DNA from: Vibrio neptunius
GTDB taxonomy: Bacteria; Pseudomonadota; Gammaproteobacteria; Enterobacterales; Vibrionaceae
Length of the DNA: 64,000 bases
Assembly: GCA_019339365.1 (NCBI GenBank)
Contig: CP079859.1
Coordinates: 2,418,001-2,482,000, forward strand
Direction of reading: 5' to 3'
The position numbers were made by a program, and so were the translations under genes. Below the pieces are notes generated by a model, which saw only the letters and a program-made list of their open reading frames with translations, was not told the origin of the DNA and searched no databases. Positions 17,838 to 27,129 of the stretch are shown here, piece by piece (positions within the stretch are counted from its first letter, which is position 1; every line of letters starts with the position of its first letter).

Positions 17838-19201
17838 CAGTTCGCCTCCTTCGGAACAAGATCAGCCAGTGACTTGGTACGTCGGCGAGCATGTTGCTTT
17901 AGCCCAAGTAAGGCCAGTGCGGCCAACACACTAGGCACGAGCAACACTTGAAAGATGTCCTGATAACCTAGGCCCCACTGAAGTAAGCTTGCTCCCATCA
18001 TGGCACCAGCGATTCCCCCTGCTCTTCCCATGCCTAGCATCCAAGATACCCCGGTTGCTCGCGCTGACGTTGGGTAATGGAGCGCAGCAATGGACCCCAT
18101 CGACGCTTGAGCACCATTCATCACAGTACCAGCCAGCAAAATAGCCAGTCCCAGCCAATAGATATCTGACAGGTAAGCAATAGAGAATAAAAATACACCT
18201 GTCATGAAGTAATTGAACGCAACGATATAATGCGGCGTGAGGCGATCCATTACCCAACCCGACACAAGAGTACCGACAGCACCACCCAGCGGGAACAAGG
18301 CAGTGAGTAGCGCCGCATGGCGTAGATCATAGCCTGCCTCTCCGATCAAGATTGGCATCCAACTGGTGACGACATAAAAAATCAGCAACCCCATGAAGTA
18401 GGCAATCCAGAGCAGAAGTGTCGCCCCCAACCGAGAACGCGCCACGATGACTCCAACAGGATTTCCGACTGACTGACGAGGAGCGGTATTCGCAATGCGG
18501 TGCGGCCAAGCATGACCCAGTAATCGCTTTAGCGTTTTCGTGATGGCCTGATGAGCTTCCGGCTTTTGTAGCAAAAACAATACGCTCTCTGGTAGCCAGC
18601 GGCAAAGAGGAATAAACAGCAACAGTGGCAGCGCTCCACCCAACAGAAATACGCTCTCCCAGCCCCAGTGAGGCACCATCCAAGAGGCCAGTACCCCGCT
18701 CATTGCAGCACCAAACGGGAAGCCACAAAAGACCGCATTGACCATGAAAGCCTTGTGTCGCTCAGGAGCAAACTCAGACACTATAGTCAAGGCGTTCGAC
18801 ATGGCTGCACCTATCCCCAGTCCAGTACCAAATCGCCACCAAGCAAGCTCAGCAACAGAAGTTGCTTGAGTGGTTGCTAAACAACACAAACCAAAAATTA
18901 GCACCGAGACCAGAATGATTGGCTTCCGGCCAAGACGATCAGACAAAGGTCCAGATGCTAAGGCTCCCAGTGCAAGCCCAACTAACGCAGCGCTCATGGC
19001 CAGTCCCAGATCTGATTTTTCAACCCCCCACTCTTGGAGGATCTGAGGGGCCACATACCCCATCAAGGCCGTATCAAAACCATCCAAAATCAGTATGGCT
19101 AAACACAAAAATAACACAGAAGCGTGGAAAGCATTCCACTTCGCGGTTCTAACCGCGTGAGAAATTTGAGTTGAAGCGGTTTCGCTCATAACAACACTCA
19201 T
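17837..19201 (-). CDS. MFS transporter, aromatic acid:H+ symporter (PcaK-like)
   Basis: A 454-residue inner-membrane carrier with 12 predicted helices. The first helix carries ILDGFDTALMGYVAP, the DGxD signature of the AAHS family (PcaK, BenK, MhpT). The MFS loop GPLSDRLGRKP follows helix 2 and WMLGMGRAGGI lies near the end. It probably imports an aromatic or related acid that the neighbouring ligase, CoA-transferase and Rieske enzyme act on. It is in the middle of the operon, downstream of the TauD-type gene by 40 bases. Confidence 0.9.
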   Translation of the reverse strand: MSVVMSETASTQISHAVRTAKWNAFHASVLFLCLAILILDGFDTALMGYVAPQILQEWGVEKSDLGLAMSAALVGLALGALASGPLSDRLGRKPIILVSVLIFGLCCLATTQATSVAELAWWRFGTGLGIGAAMSNALTIVSEFAPERHKAFMVNAVFCGFPFGAAMSGVLASWMVPHWGWESVFLLGGALPLLLFIPLCRWLPESVLFLLQKPEAHQAITKTLKRLLGHAWPHRIANTAPRQSVGNPVGVIVARSRLGATLLLWIAYFMGLLIFYVVTSWMPILIGEAGYDLRHAALLTALFPLGGAVGTLVSGWVMDRLTPHYIVAFNYFMTGVFLFSIAYLSDIYWLGLAILLAGTVMNGAQASMGSIAALHYPTSARATGVSWMLGMGRAGGIAGAMMGASLLQWGLGYQDIFQVLLVPSVLAALALLGLKQHARRRTKSLADLVPKEAN

Positions 19202-19241
19202 GATCCTAAGTTAAGCGGGGTGATGATGTCACCCCTATTTA

Positions 19242-20192
19242 TCACTGGACATCCAGTTCAAATTGACGACGGGCACGACGGGAATCGTCATGGTCGTAAG
19301 GCGGCACCTTAAACGTTTGCAATTCACTACTGTCAATAGGCTCAAACGCAGCAATTGGCTGGCAGCCAGCTATGGTGACACGCTCCATATGACGATGATT
19401 AGGGTAATAATCATGCACCGCTGCGTGCTGCACTGAGCGGTTGTCCCAAAGGACCAACATGTTCGGCTGCCAACGATGGCGATACTGATACTCCAGCACT
19501 GACGTAACTTGAAACAGTTGTGCCAGTAGAGCCTCACTATCTCGTTGGCTCATGCCTTGGATTGCCCGAGTGTAGCTTTGATTGATGAACAACGCGCGTT
19601 TGCCTGTCGTCGGATGTACAGTGACAATAGGGTGCGCAATCGGTGGGTATTCAGCTTCTTTTTGGCGCAGCATTGCTTGGCCCGAAGGCGTATTGGGGAA
19701 CAGGAACTTATACGGCGAAAAATCGTGGATCGCTGACAATCCCTGAACATACGTCTGCATCTTGGTCGACAAAAAATCGTAGGCGGTGGTCATACTACTG
19801 AAGCAAGTGTCGCCGCCTATCTCGGGCACCACGCGAGCATAGAGCATGGTCGCTTTGGGTGGGGCAGCTTTGTAAGACTCATCCGAGTGCCAGCGATCGG
19901 TCAAGACAGGCGGGTTACCATCTTTATAATCAAACACAATAAGCTCTGGGTGCTGTTCACTGTTTTCAGCAAAAGGATGCACTGTCAATTGACCAAAATA
20001 GCGTCCTACCCGAAGAATATCTTCGGAAGACAACGTCTGATTGGGAAATACCAAAACTTGGTGCTCGGCAAGCGCGTCTTCCAGTTGTTGGATCACATCC
20101 GTTGATAACGGCTCATGCATGGAAATACCGCTGATCTGAGCGCCAAAAAATGGGCTGAGTTTAGTCAACGAGAAATTAGGGGTACTGCTCAT
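19242..20192 (-). CDS. TauD/TfdA-type Fe(II)/2-oxoglutarate dioxygenase
   Basis: A 316-residue enzyme. The iron triad is visible as His102 and Asp104 (RWHSDESY) and His256 (DNRSVQHAAVHDY); Arg271 in HMERVTI should hold 2-oxoglutarate. These enzymes hydroxylate or cleave substrates such as taurine, 2,4-D or amino acid derivatives. AAAGGAG precedes the ATG, which lies one base after the stop of the second MFS gene. Length and motif order are normal. Substrate not predictable. Confidence 0.92.
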   Translation of the reverse strand: MSSTPNFSLTKLSPFFGAQISGISMHEPLSTDVIQQLEDALAEHQVLVFPNQTLSSEDILRVGRYFGQLTVHPFAENSEQHPELIVFDYKDGNPPVLTDRWHSDESYKAAPPKATMLYARVVPEIGGDTCFSSMTTAYDFLSTKMQTYVQGLSAIHDFSPYKFLFPNTPSGQAMLRQKEAEYPPIAHPIVTVHPTTGKRALFINQSYTRAIQGMSQRDSEALLAQLFQVTSVLEYQYRHRWQPNMLVLWDNRSVQHAAVHDYYPNHRHMERVTIAGCQPIAAFEPIDSSELQTFKVPPYDHDDSRRARRQFELDVQ

Positions 20193-20193
20193 G

Positions 20194-21417
20194 TTAGACT
20201 CCTTTGGCCATCTCAGGCGATGGGGAAGACGAGGACGAAGTAACGGGACGTGTGGCGCAGACGAATAACAACACGCAACACATCATCATGGGTAAAAACG
20301 CGCTGGCAGGCCGTTGCGTTGCGTCCCACCAGACACCACTGACCACAGGCGTGATGACCGCGCAGGTGTAACCAACGGTAAGCATCAATGAAGACACGCG
20401 ATGCACGTCTTCTTTTGGACTCACTGCACTAGGCAGGCCGAGCATCAGGATCAGCACTATCGCGGAGAAAAAGCCTATCACGGCTGATGCAGCAATCACC
20501 GCACTCGATGGCAAGATCACCAACAACAATAGCGCCGCCAACAGCCCAAGTGCAGAGACTAAATAGGGCCAACGAGCATGTGCCACTGAAGGTTTGGCCA
20601 ACAAAAGCAGTAAAGAAGCTGGTATTTGGCCCAGATTCAACGCGATTAAGGCGCTAGCGATTTGCGACGCCAAGCCAATTTCGTCCAAATACCTTGGTAA
20701 GAAGAAATTGGTAGCGAAATAGATTGCACAGACACAGCCCATCATGAGACCTAACTTCCATACCTCGCGCCGTCGGAAATCCGGCCACCAAATATTTCGT
20801 TTCCCGTTACGTTGTGCAGCTTGGCTTCCATCTGGTGCACCCAAGTAAAAAACAAACGCAATCATCCATGCGACAGCGCCCCAAGCCATGTAGGCCTCTC
20901 GCCAACTGCCAAGCCAAGGCACCAAAACAGTGTTAGTTAGCGCGACCGGGAACACTTCCCCACCCAACAGCAGCCCATTGACGTAGATAGCCGTAGCAAA
21001 CACAACATGTTTGGGATACCAATGGGCGACAATAGTTGGCAGCGCAGGTTGCATCAAGGCAACGCCGAGACCAGTCAGAGCGGTGGCCAGATACAAGAAG
21101 GTTGCGCTGTCTGCTTCCCCTCGGAGGGCAGAACCTAGTCCAGTGATGAGCAATCCAACCACCACTGTTTTGACAGCGCCCGTTTTGGTGATCAGCAGAG
21201 CACCGAGCATTGCAGCCGCGGCGAATAGCACTGGCGGGATCCCTGAAATCATGCCAACCTGAGTTTCACTTAACCCTAACGTCGCATGGATGTCCGAGAT
21301 CACGGGTGGTGTAGCTAAGATCGTCAATCGGGTACCTGCTCCGGCCAACCAGAGCAAGACCAGACCTAACCAACCCCTACCCCACTGGGAAATCGGTCCA
21401 CTATGCGACGGGCTCAT
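20194..21417 (-). CDS. MFS transporter, CynX/NimT-like
   Basis: A carrier of about 407 residues with 12 hydrophobic segments, beginning MSPSHSGPISQWGRGWLGLVLLWLAG. The feature TPPVISDIHATLGLSETQVGMISGIPPVLFA is typical of the cyanate permease/NimT group. Start at 21417: AAGGAG 7 bases upstream and a normal length; the upstream in-frame ATG would overlap the CoA-transferase gene by 70 bases instead of 17. It may export a product or take up a second substrate. Confidence 0.88.
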   Translation of the reverse strand: MSPSHSGPISQWGRGWLGLVLLWLAGAGTRLTILATPPVISDIHATLGLSETQVGMISGIPPVLFAAAAMLGALLITKTGAVKTVVVGLLITGLGSALRGEADSATFLYLATALTGLGVALMQPALPTIVAHWYPKHVVFATAIYVNGLLLGGEVFPVALTNTVLVPWLGSWREAYMAWGAVAWMIAFVFYLGAPDGSQAAQRNGKRNIWWPDFRRREVWKLGLMMGCVCAIYFATNFFLPRYLDEIGLASQIASALIALNLGQIPASLLLLLAKPSVAHARWPYLVSALGLLAALLLLVILPSSAVIAASAVIGFFSAIVLILMLGLPSAVSPKEDVHRVSSLMLTVGYTCAVITPVVSGVWWDATQRPASAFLPMMMCCVLLFVCATRPVTSSSSSPSPEMAKGV

Positions 21418-22633
21418 GAGACACTCCTTCTGAAGAACGGGGCGCGATGGCGATCGCTTCGCGCTCAACAAACTGTGCCACTTGCTCTTCCGTGAATCCT
21501 AACGTTTGGGTGAGCAAATCATAAGTGTGCTCACCATGACCGGGCGCAACAGCTCGCACGGCTGCGCCATCCGGATGGGCACTCATTTGCATTGGTTGGC
21601 CCAGTAAGACATAGGATCCCCACTGAGGATGTGTCATAGGGTGGACCATGTTGAGTTCACGCATTTGTGGTTGATTCATGGCTTCCTCTACGCTAAGTAC
21701 GGGGCCAGATGGGATCCCACGGGCGTTGAGTTGTTCAATAAGCGAAGCACTTTCCCACTGACGTGTCGCCGCATTGATGACCGCCATCAGCCCATGACGA
21801 TATTGGTGACGGGCTCTCACATCCCGATACTCGGGTTGCTGATCCAGTGGTCCCAATGACAACACCTCACACAACACACGGAACTTATCGTCTTCTGCGG
21901 CCGCTAGGGTGATCGTTCCATCCTGAGTATGTACTACGCCCGTCGGCATCAATGTTGGGTGGTCGTTGCCCACACGTTCAGGTTCCTGTCCATCATGGAG
22001 CCAACGCGCAACCTGAAAATCCATCATAGCCAAGGTGGATTCAAGTAGTGACGTCGTGACCCACTGACCCTGTTGAGTGCGTTGCCGCTCATACAAGGCC
22101 ATCAAGACGACGATCGCCAAATTCATACCGGCACTGACGTCCGCCATCGCAACCCCAGTTCGTAGCGGCCCTGACGTATCAGTTCCCGTCACTGACATCA
22201 GCCCTGACATACCTTGAATGATTTGGTCAACGGCTGGTCGTGTCGCTAGAGGTCCTTGCTGGCCGAAGCCACTGATACTGCCACAGATGATGGTTGGGTT
22301 CAGAGCCTTAAGCGAGGCATAGTCCACTCCAAGACGAAACTTAACTTCAGGACGGAAGTTTTCCAAAACAATATCCGCCTTGGCGACCAAACGCTTGAGG
22401 ATCGCCTGACCATCGGAAGATTTAAGGTCGACCGATAGGCTCCGCTTGTTGCGGTGTAAGTTTTGATAGTCGAAGCCCTCTCTCGGTCCCCCCATGCTGT
22501 CACCTAGGTCGGTCGGTTCTTCGATTTTGATCACTGTAGCACCCCAGTCAGCAAGCAGACGCGAAGTAACAGGGCCAGCGCGATGGCGCGTGAGATCAAT
22601 GACCGTCAGATCAGCCATTGGTAATGCGTTCAT
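21401..22633 (-). CDS. Family III (CaiB/BaiF) CoA-transferase
   Basis: A 410-residue enzyme. N-terminal LPMADLTVIDLTRHRAGPVTSRLLADWGATVIKIEEP, the catalytic-Asp segment RPAVDQIIQGMSGL, RTGVAMADVSAGM, and the C-terminal RGIPSGPVLSVEEA are all family marks. These enzymes move CoA between carboxylates or racemise acyl-CoAs. The ATG at 22633 has AAAGGA upstream. With the PaaK-like ligase it makes two CoA-activating enzymes in the operon. It is 23 bases after the dioxygenase beta subunit. Confidence 0.92.
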   Translation of the reverse strand: MNALPMADLTVIDLTRHRAGPVTSRLLADWGATVIKIEEPTDLGDSMGGPREGFDYQNLHRNKRSLSVDLKSSDGQAILKRLVAKADIVLENFRPEVKFRLGVDYASLKALNPTIICGSISGFGQQGPLATRPAVDQIIQGMSGLMSVTGTDTSGPLRTGVAMADVSAGMNLAIVVLMALYERQRTQQGQWVTTSLLESTLAMMDFQVARWLHDGQEPERVGNDHPTLMPTGVVHTQDGTITLAAAEDDKFRVLCEVLSLGPLDQQPEYRDVRARHQYRHGLMAVINAATRQWESASLIEQLNARGIPSGPVLSVEEAMNQPQMRELNMVHPMTHPQWGSYVLLGQPMQMSAHPDGAAVRAVAPGHGEHTYDLLTQTLGFTEEQVAQFVEREAIAIAPRSSEGVSHEPVA

Positions 22634-22656
22634 AATACGTATCCTTTTCCAATCCT

Positions 22657-23154
22657 CTATAAGGGGTAGACCAACGAATCGGTGATGACATCTGGTTCGC
22701 AAATCACCAACCGTTCCGTGAACCTAGCGTCTTGATCGTCCAAACGCAGCTTGTCATGTGTCGTTACCGTGACCAACAGGCGTGCTTCATCGTGATTGAG
22801 GCTCTCATGCACGGATAAACTAGTGTCAACCGAGACCCACATTACACCACCTTCACGTCGGATGTCCGTGATGTGAATGTAGGACAGAGCGTGCTGTTGG
22901 CGGCGTTGACGAAAATAAATTGAGCTCAGTAGAGCACAAGCACGGTCATGAGCCATGCCCTGATTGTCGCAACGAACAAAACATAGGGGCCAACCCCGCT
23001 GAAGATTTTCCCGTGACGTGATGCGATAAGAAACGTTAGGGTCAAGCATGTCGACCCACTCCATTAAATGCTGCTGCTCTAAGGCCCGGTGATACTGGGC
23101 ATAAAACGCGTTCACACGTTGCTGTACTATCGGTTCAATAGATTTAAGATCCAC
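22657..23154 (-). CDS. Aromatic-ring-hydroxylating dioxygenase, beta subunit
   Basis: A 165-residue SnoaL-fold subunit with WVDMLDPNVSYRITSREN near residue 33 and the C-terminal FTERLVICEPDVI. Beta subunits build the alpha3beta3 hexamer of Rieske oxygenases. It overlaps the alpha gene by 11 bases, so both are made together. Confidence 0.9.
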   Translation of the reverse strand: MDLKSIEPIVQQRVNAFYAQYHRALEQQHLMEWVDMLDPNVSYRITSRENLQRGWPLCFVRCDNQGMAHDRACALLSSIYFRQRRQQHALSYIHITDIRREGGVMWVSVDTSLSVHESLNHDEARLLVTVTTHDKLRLDDQDARFTERLVICEPDVITDSLVYPL

Positions 23155-24343
23155 ACGCTATCCCTTTCTGGTAATACCGATAGAAGGCACGGATCGCCGA
23201 CTCGGTCATCATATGCGGTTCACTGGACTCTCCCTGACTCGCCTCCAAAACGATATTTGAATCTGGACTGGCATGAGCCCCAGCTTGCGTGACCGCCAAG
23301 ATTTCATTGTCGTCAATAGTCACTAATCCGGCAGGCCCCAGCAGATTGGCTTGACGTAAGCGCCGCTCGGTCAAGGTCTGAGGCTCGTCAGCATAACCGA
23401 AGAAAGTCCACTCTTTGATACACGTATCAGGGCCGTCTGGGATCACATGACGCATCGCCAAACAATTGAGTTGCTGGAGTAAAATAAGGTTGGGGAAAAT
23501 TGTCATGATCGCCCCCGTACCATGCTCAAACTCCCGTTCGTGGTCAATAAGTTCCGGAGCCTTCAATCGAACACTCGGAGCGGCCTTTAATTGTTCTTGA
23601 GCTTTGAAAGATGCCGTACTAACCAGCACACTATGGGCACCACTCTCACAAACTTCGACATGGGTTTCCTGATCGGATCGCCAAATACCGAAATTCTTAA
23701 AAAAAGAGTGCAATAATGCCGCATGAAACGGGTCCTTTACATTCTCTACTTGTAGTTTCCAGTTACAGTTAACTCGATGACGCATTTTGCCTAGTACTTT
23801 GAGAGGGCGGCCACTACACACTCGGTCAAAATAAGCCAACATATTTGGATCCAAGTAGCGTTCGAAATCGGGCAATGAAAACGAATGACTGGCGAAGATC
23901 ACGCCATGGCGCACCGTTACATTGAGCCGAGTCATACCATGCTCATGGGGATCAAAGGTGTCGGCCATCCCACCTCGACCATTGATACCATTTTTAAAAG
24001 GTATGCCTCTTAGCTCTCCCTTGAGATTGAAGGCCCACTCATGATACGGACATACGAACACCTTGGTATTACCGTGAGCGTTATGACACATCTTAGCCCC
24101 GCGATGAGGACATCGGTTAATCAAAACTTGGATAGTGTCCTCGCGATCGCGAACCACTATCACTGGCGTATCTCCAACAAAAGTTTGCCGATAGTCCCCG
24201 ACATTGGGTAACTCTGCTTCCAGTCCGACATAGTTCCACGTGTCACCTTGGAATAGGCACTTTTGTTCTTGTTGATATTGCTCGGCACTCGTATAGACGT
24301 AAGAGGGCACCCGTCGGGTGCCTTCCTTAGGCCAAGGTTTCAT
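23144..24343 (-). CDS. Rieske non-haem iron oxygenase, alpha subunit
   Basis: A 399-residue subunit. The Rieske [2Fe-2S] site is Cys78-x-His80 (NRCPHRGA) and Cys98-x2-His101 (VCPYHEWAF). The catalytic iron site is Asp204, His207, His212 (VKDPFHAALLH) with a later Asp in VTIDDNEIL near 344. The set resembles the anthranilate/salicylate/terephthalate oxygenase group. No ferredoxin or flavin reductase is encoded in the window, so electrons must come from elsewhere. It overlaps the cupin-HDO gene by 17 bases. Confidence 0.93.
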   Translation of the reverse strand: MKPWPKEGTRRVPSYVYTSAEQYQQEQKCLFQGDTWNYVGLEAELPNVGDYRQTFVGDTPVIVVRDREDTIQVLINRCPHRGAKMCHNAHGNTKVFVCPYHEWAFNLKGELRGIPFKNGINGRGGMADTFDPHEHGMTRLNVTVRHGVIFASHSFSLPDFERYLDPNMLAYFDRVCSGRPLKVLGKMRHRVNCNWKLQVENVKDPFHAALLHSFFKNFGIWRSDQETHVEVCESGAHSVLVSTASFKAQEQLKAAPSVRLKAPELIDHEREFEHGTGAIMTIFPNLILLQQLNCLAMRHVIPDGPDTCIKEWTFFGYADEPQTLTERRLRQANLLGPAGLVTIDDNEILAVTQAGAHASPDSNIVLEASQGESSEPHMMTESAIRAFYRYYQKGIACGS

Positions 24344-25454
24344 CGTGACGCTCCTGAGACGGCTCGGCTTCTTGGCGCGCGTTGTTGGCGTAAACCGTCA
24401 AATCGGCGATGCGTGACATCACTGTCATTAGCATTGCCCAGCCTTTGTTCTGGATGTCAAACAGAGCTTGTCCATCATCGACGTCGACTGTTTCGATGAA
24501 CTCATACCCCATACGAACATGTTCATCATCCAATACGCTGTGCAGATCGAAATGAGCGTGGGTCGAAGAATCAGCAAGAGCGGGCTTAACATGTTGATAA
24601 AAGAACACAGCCGAAGCCTCAACTACCAAATGAACCAAGACCACTTTTTCCAGTTCACTCGCGGTATGCATCTGACTGACAAACCAGTTACTGGCGGCTT
24701 CCAGCACTGGATCAAAGACTTCTGCAAAGTCGTCACGGTTAGCTTTCAATTGGCGATTGTGACCCAGTTCATCTTCCAAATGTGACATCGTCATGTGCTC
24801 AAAGGTTTTTTCCGTCATTGTCGAAGCACGGGCAATAACCATTCGCTGAAAGTGATCAGACCAAACTTGAAAGCAGTCAAGGAACTTAGCTTTGGTTTGA
24901 GGGTGATCAAGCAGCCCTCGATTGACCAGCGCAAACAGCTTATGCTTGTCAAAACGTTCCATATAAGCTTCGTTGCGTGTAATCAACTGTGCGCCAACAG
25001 TCCCAGACAAAAATTTTTCGACTTGCTCAGGCAAAAATGTCGCCCAAGGGTCGGAGTAATCTTCATACAAACCGCGGCTATCAAACTGTAAGGATAAACC
25101 CCAGAACCCATTCGGCTCAGCTCCTTTAAATCCGTGCAAGCGTCCCGGTGGCACCAGTAAGGCATCGCCAGCCGCCATATCAGCTTCAACATCGCCAGTT
25201 GTTCTCGCACCACCTTCACACATCAAGATCATCGATTCGACCGGATGAATGTGGGGTTCAAGCTCTTCGCCCGCTTCTAGGCGTACCCAAGCCATGGAGA
25301 CTCGGTTGTCATCCGGCAAGAAATCGAGCAAATGGGGTTGCTTCATAAAATCTTTGACATGTCCTAACCAATGCTCGACGCCGTCTACTTCAATGGTACG
25401 AATCGAAGGAATATCGTCGCGCTTGACCAGGGTTACTTCCGTGAGTTTTTTCAT
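24327..25454 (-). CDS. Cupin fused to a haem-oxygenase-like diiron oxygenase (HDO) domain
   Basis: A 375-residue two-domain metalloenzyme and first gene of the operon. Residues about 40-130 are a cupin: His68, His70, Glu73 (EPHIHPVE) and His107 (PPGRLHGF). Residues about 165-350 are all-helical with HDO-type ligands: Glu227/229 and His232 (HLEDELGH), Glu279 (VVEASAV), Asp309-x2-His312 (LDDEHVRMG). HDOs such as UndA, BesC and the central SznF domain use two irons and O2 for C-C cleavage or N-oxidation. In SznF the HDO comes before the cupin; here the order is reversed. The product is not predictable, but a chemically unusual oxidation is likely. Confidence 0.82.
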   Translation of the reverse strand: MKKLTEVTLVKRDDIPSIRTIEVDGVEHWLGHVKDFMKQPHLLDFLPDDNRVSMAWVRLEAGEELEPHIHPVESMILMCEGGARTTGDVEADMAAGDALLVPPGRLHGFKGAEPNGFWGLSLQFDSRGLYEDYSDPWATFLPEQVEKFLSGTVGAQLITRNEAYMERFDKHKLFALVNRGLLDHPQTKAKFLDCFQVWSDHFQRMVIARASTMTEKTFEHMTMSHLEDELGHNRQLKANRDDFAEVFDPVLEAASNWFVSQMHTASELEKVVLVHLVVEASAVFFYQHVKPALADSSTHAHFDLHSVLDDEHVRMGYEFIETVDVDDGQALFDIQNKGWAMLMTVMSRIADLTVYANNARQEAEPSQERHDETLA

Positions 25455-25994
25455 AATGGCTTCTTAGTTTTTATTAGGTTGATGAAGAAAATAATTCTCC
25501 ACATATACACACTGTTGATATGCAACATCATTAACAGGTGGGCAAGCTTATTGATCCGGTTAAATGAAAACAACAATTTATTTATCAGTCATTTAGATCT
25601 GTGAAGATCATTATATAAATTTACAAAATTTACATTTTGTTGCATTTAGTTTCATTTAGTTTCTTTTTTGAAACCTAGTTAAAGCGCTTTACTTAAATGA
25701 TGGGAAGCATGGCATCAATGCGCAGAAGTGTTTGATAGAGCAACCAAAATCACCTGAACGAGAGGCATGGGAATGCCATAGGAGGTGCTCGCCTCGAAAG
25801 AGGCTCATCATACGTAAAGGTTTCATTTCGGGTATTGAGAGGGGTTTCTTCTTACAAGTTTTGTCACTGATTTACTGGGAATGAATGTGGATGGATTACC
25901 GGTCAACGGGAGACGTTAGCGTTTTGGCGACGGCTCTTCAAATGCGACTGGCTGGGGTCGACATTATTATTTTAAAAACACTGAGGTTTATTTG
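25455..25994. promoter_or_regulatory. Promoter region of the cupin-HDO operon, with 12-bp palindrome
   Basis: About 540 bases between the minus-strand operon and the plus-strand MscS gene. The operon side is AT-rich. TAAAGCGCTTTA (25680-25691) is a perfect palindrome, 226 bases upstream of the operon start, a plausible operator. A small hairpin GCCTC-GAAA-GAGGC lies at 25791-25804. I find no gene here. Confidence 0.4.
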
Positions 25995-26533
25995 ATGGTC
26001 AATTGGATGCAAGCGCACCCTCTGTTTGAACAGTTTGTGTTAGGCGTACTGCTGGTTTATTTTACGCCCTACTGCGAATGATCGGTCGTCGCGCCCTATT
26101 GTCGGTTGCGGAGAAGAAGCAGGTCACGATGGCACGTACACAGTTCGTGGTTAAAGTGTTTAATGTGTCAACGTTCAGTGTATTTGCTGCGCTGTTCGTG
26201 CTGTTACTAGGCATTGGCTACGGTGATATTTCATTGTTCCTTTCTTCGCTGTTTGCGGTACTTGGGGTTGCCTTATTCGCGCAATGGTCAATTCTCAGCA
26301 ATATCTCTGCGAGTGTGTTGATATTTTTCGTGTTTCCTTATCGGATTGGCGATCGGGTCAAAGTATGTGAAAAGGACGAGGACATCAGTGGGGTAATCAT
26401 CGACATCACCATGTTTCATCTACTGCTGCGCCATGAAAGTGGCAACATCATCACCTACCCCAATACCTTGCTACTGCACAAAGGCGTAATAAAGGTAATA
26501 GCGCCTTCGTCGCCATCACCCATCGACAAGTAA
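25995..26533 (+). pseudogene. MscS-family mechanosensitive channel, frameshifted
   Basis: A small MscS-type protein in two frames. The first (from ATG 25995) reads MVNWMQAHPLFEQFVLGVLLVYF. The second begins just after and carries LLRMIGRRALLS, the hydrophobic pore region, WSILSNISASVLIFFVFPYRIGDRVKV and the beta domain to ITYPNTLLLHKGVI. Adding one T to the T4 run at 26060-26063 joins them into about 179 residues, shorter than E. coli MscS (286). The conserved beta-domain motif YRIGDRV is intact. Confidence 0.7.
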
Positions 26534-26953
26534 TCACTCTTTGTCGAAACTATCAACGACGATGGCCCCCATAGAGGCTGGCATAGTGATAACGATGACC
26601 CGCTTGAAAGCAACCCAAGGCTGTTCAAGTACGGGCAGCTTGTCTAAACAATACAATACCAAGGCGACAACACACGCTGCCATCACATAAGCAGTGACAA
26701 TGCGAAAAACAAACACCGCACGTCGCTGCGATATGTCCCTTTGAAACACACTTTCGTAAGTGTAGAGCGCCAAAAACACCATGGAGAGAGCGAACAGCCA
26801 CCACAGCTTGACACTAGGTAAGGTTTCGCCCAAACGCCATGCTTCTTCTGAAAAGGCGATCGGGACAGCAAGGGCAAAAGCACCAACAAATATTTGGCTA
26901 GCGTCTTGCGCATTAAAGTTTAGGCTCACATTTCGCTCCTTTGGGGCGTTCAC
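26534..26953 (-). CDS. DUF2391-like inner-membrane protein
   Basis: A 139-residue protein with four hydrophobic segments (IFVGAFALAVPIAF; LWWLFALSMVFLALY; VTAYVMAACVVALVLYCL; VIVITMPASMGAIVV). The pattern FVGAFALAVPIAFSEEAWRLG resembles DUF2391 membrane proteins. It converges on the MscS gene: the stops abut with no gap. Function unknown. Confidence 0.65.
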   Translation of the reverse strand: MNAPKERNVSLNFNAQDASQIFVGAFALAVPIAFSEEAWRLGETLPSVKLWWLFALSMVFLALYTYESVFQRDISQRRAVFVFRIVTAYVMAACVVALVLYCLDKLPVLEQPWVAFKRVIVITMPASMGAIVVDSFDKE

Positions 26954-27129
26954 ACACCCAATGATATAAAGGGGTTGTCTATTCCGGTTTTACGCGACAT
27001 CAGCAGTCAAGGCTGATGTTCGACAGTCACTCAGCTTGTTTTTGCACAGGCTGATTAGGTTATACTAGCGTGTCAGAACAATAGGCGACCGACAACCGGT
27101 TCGTTATATACCGACCGGGTACCTCGACA

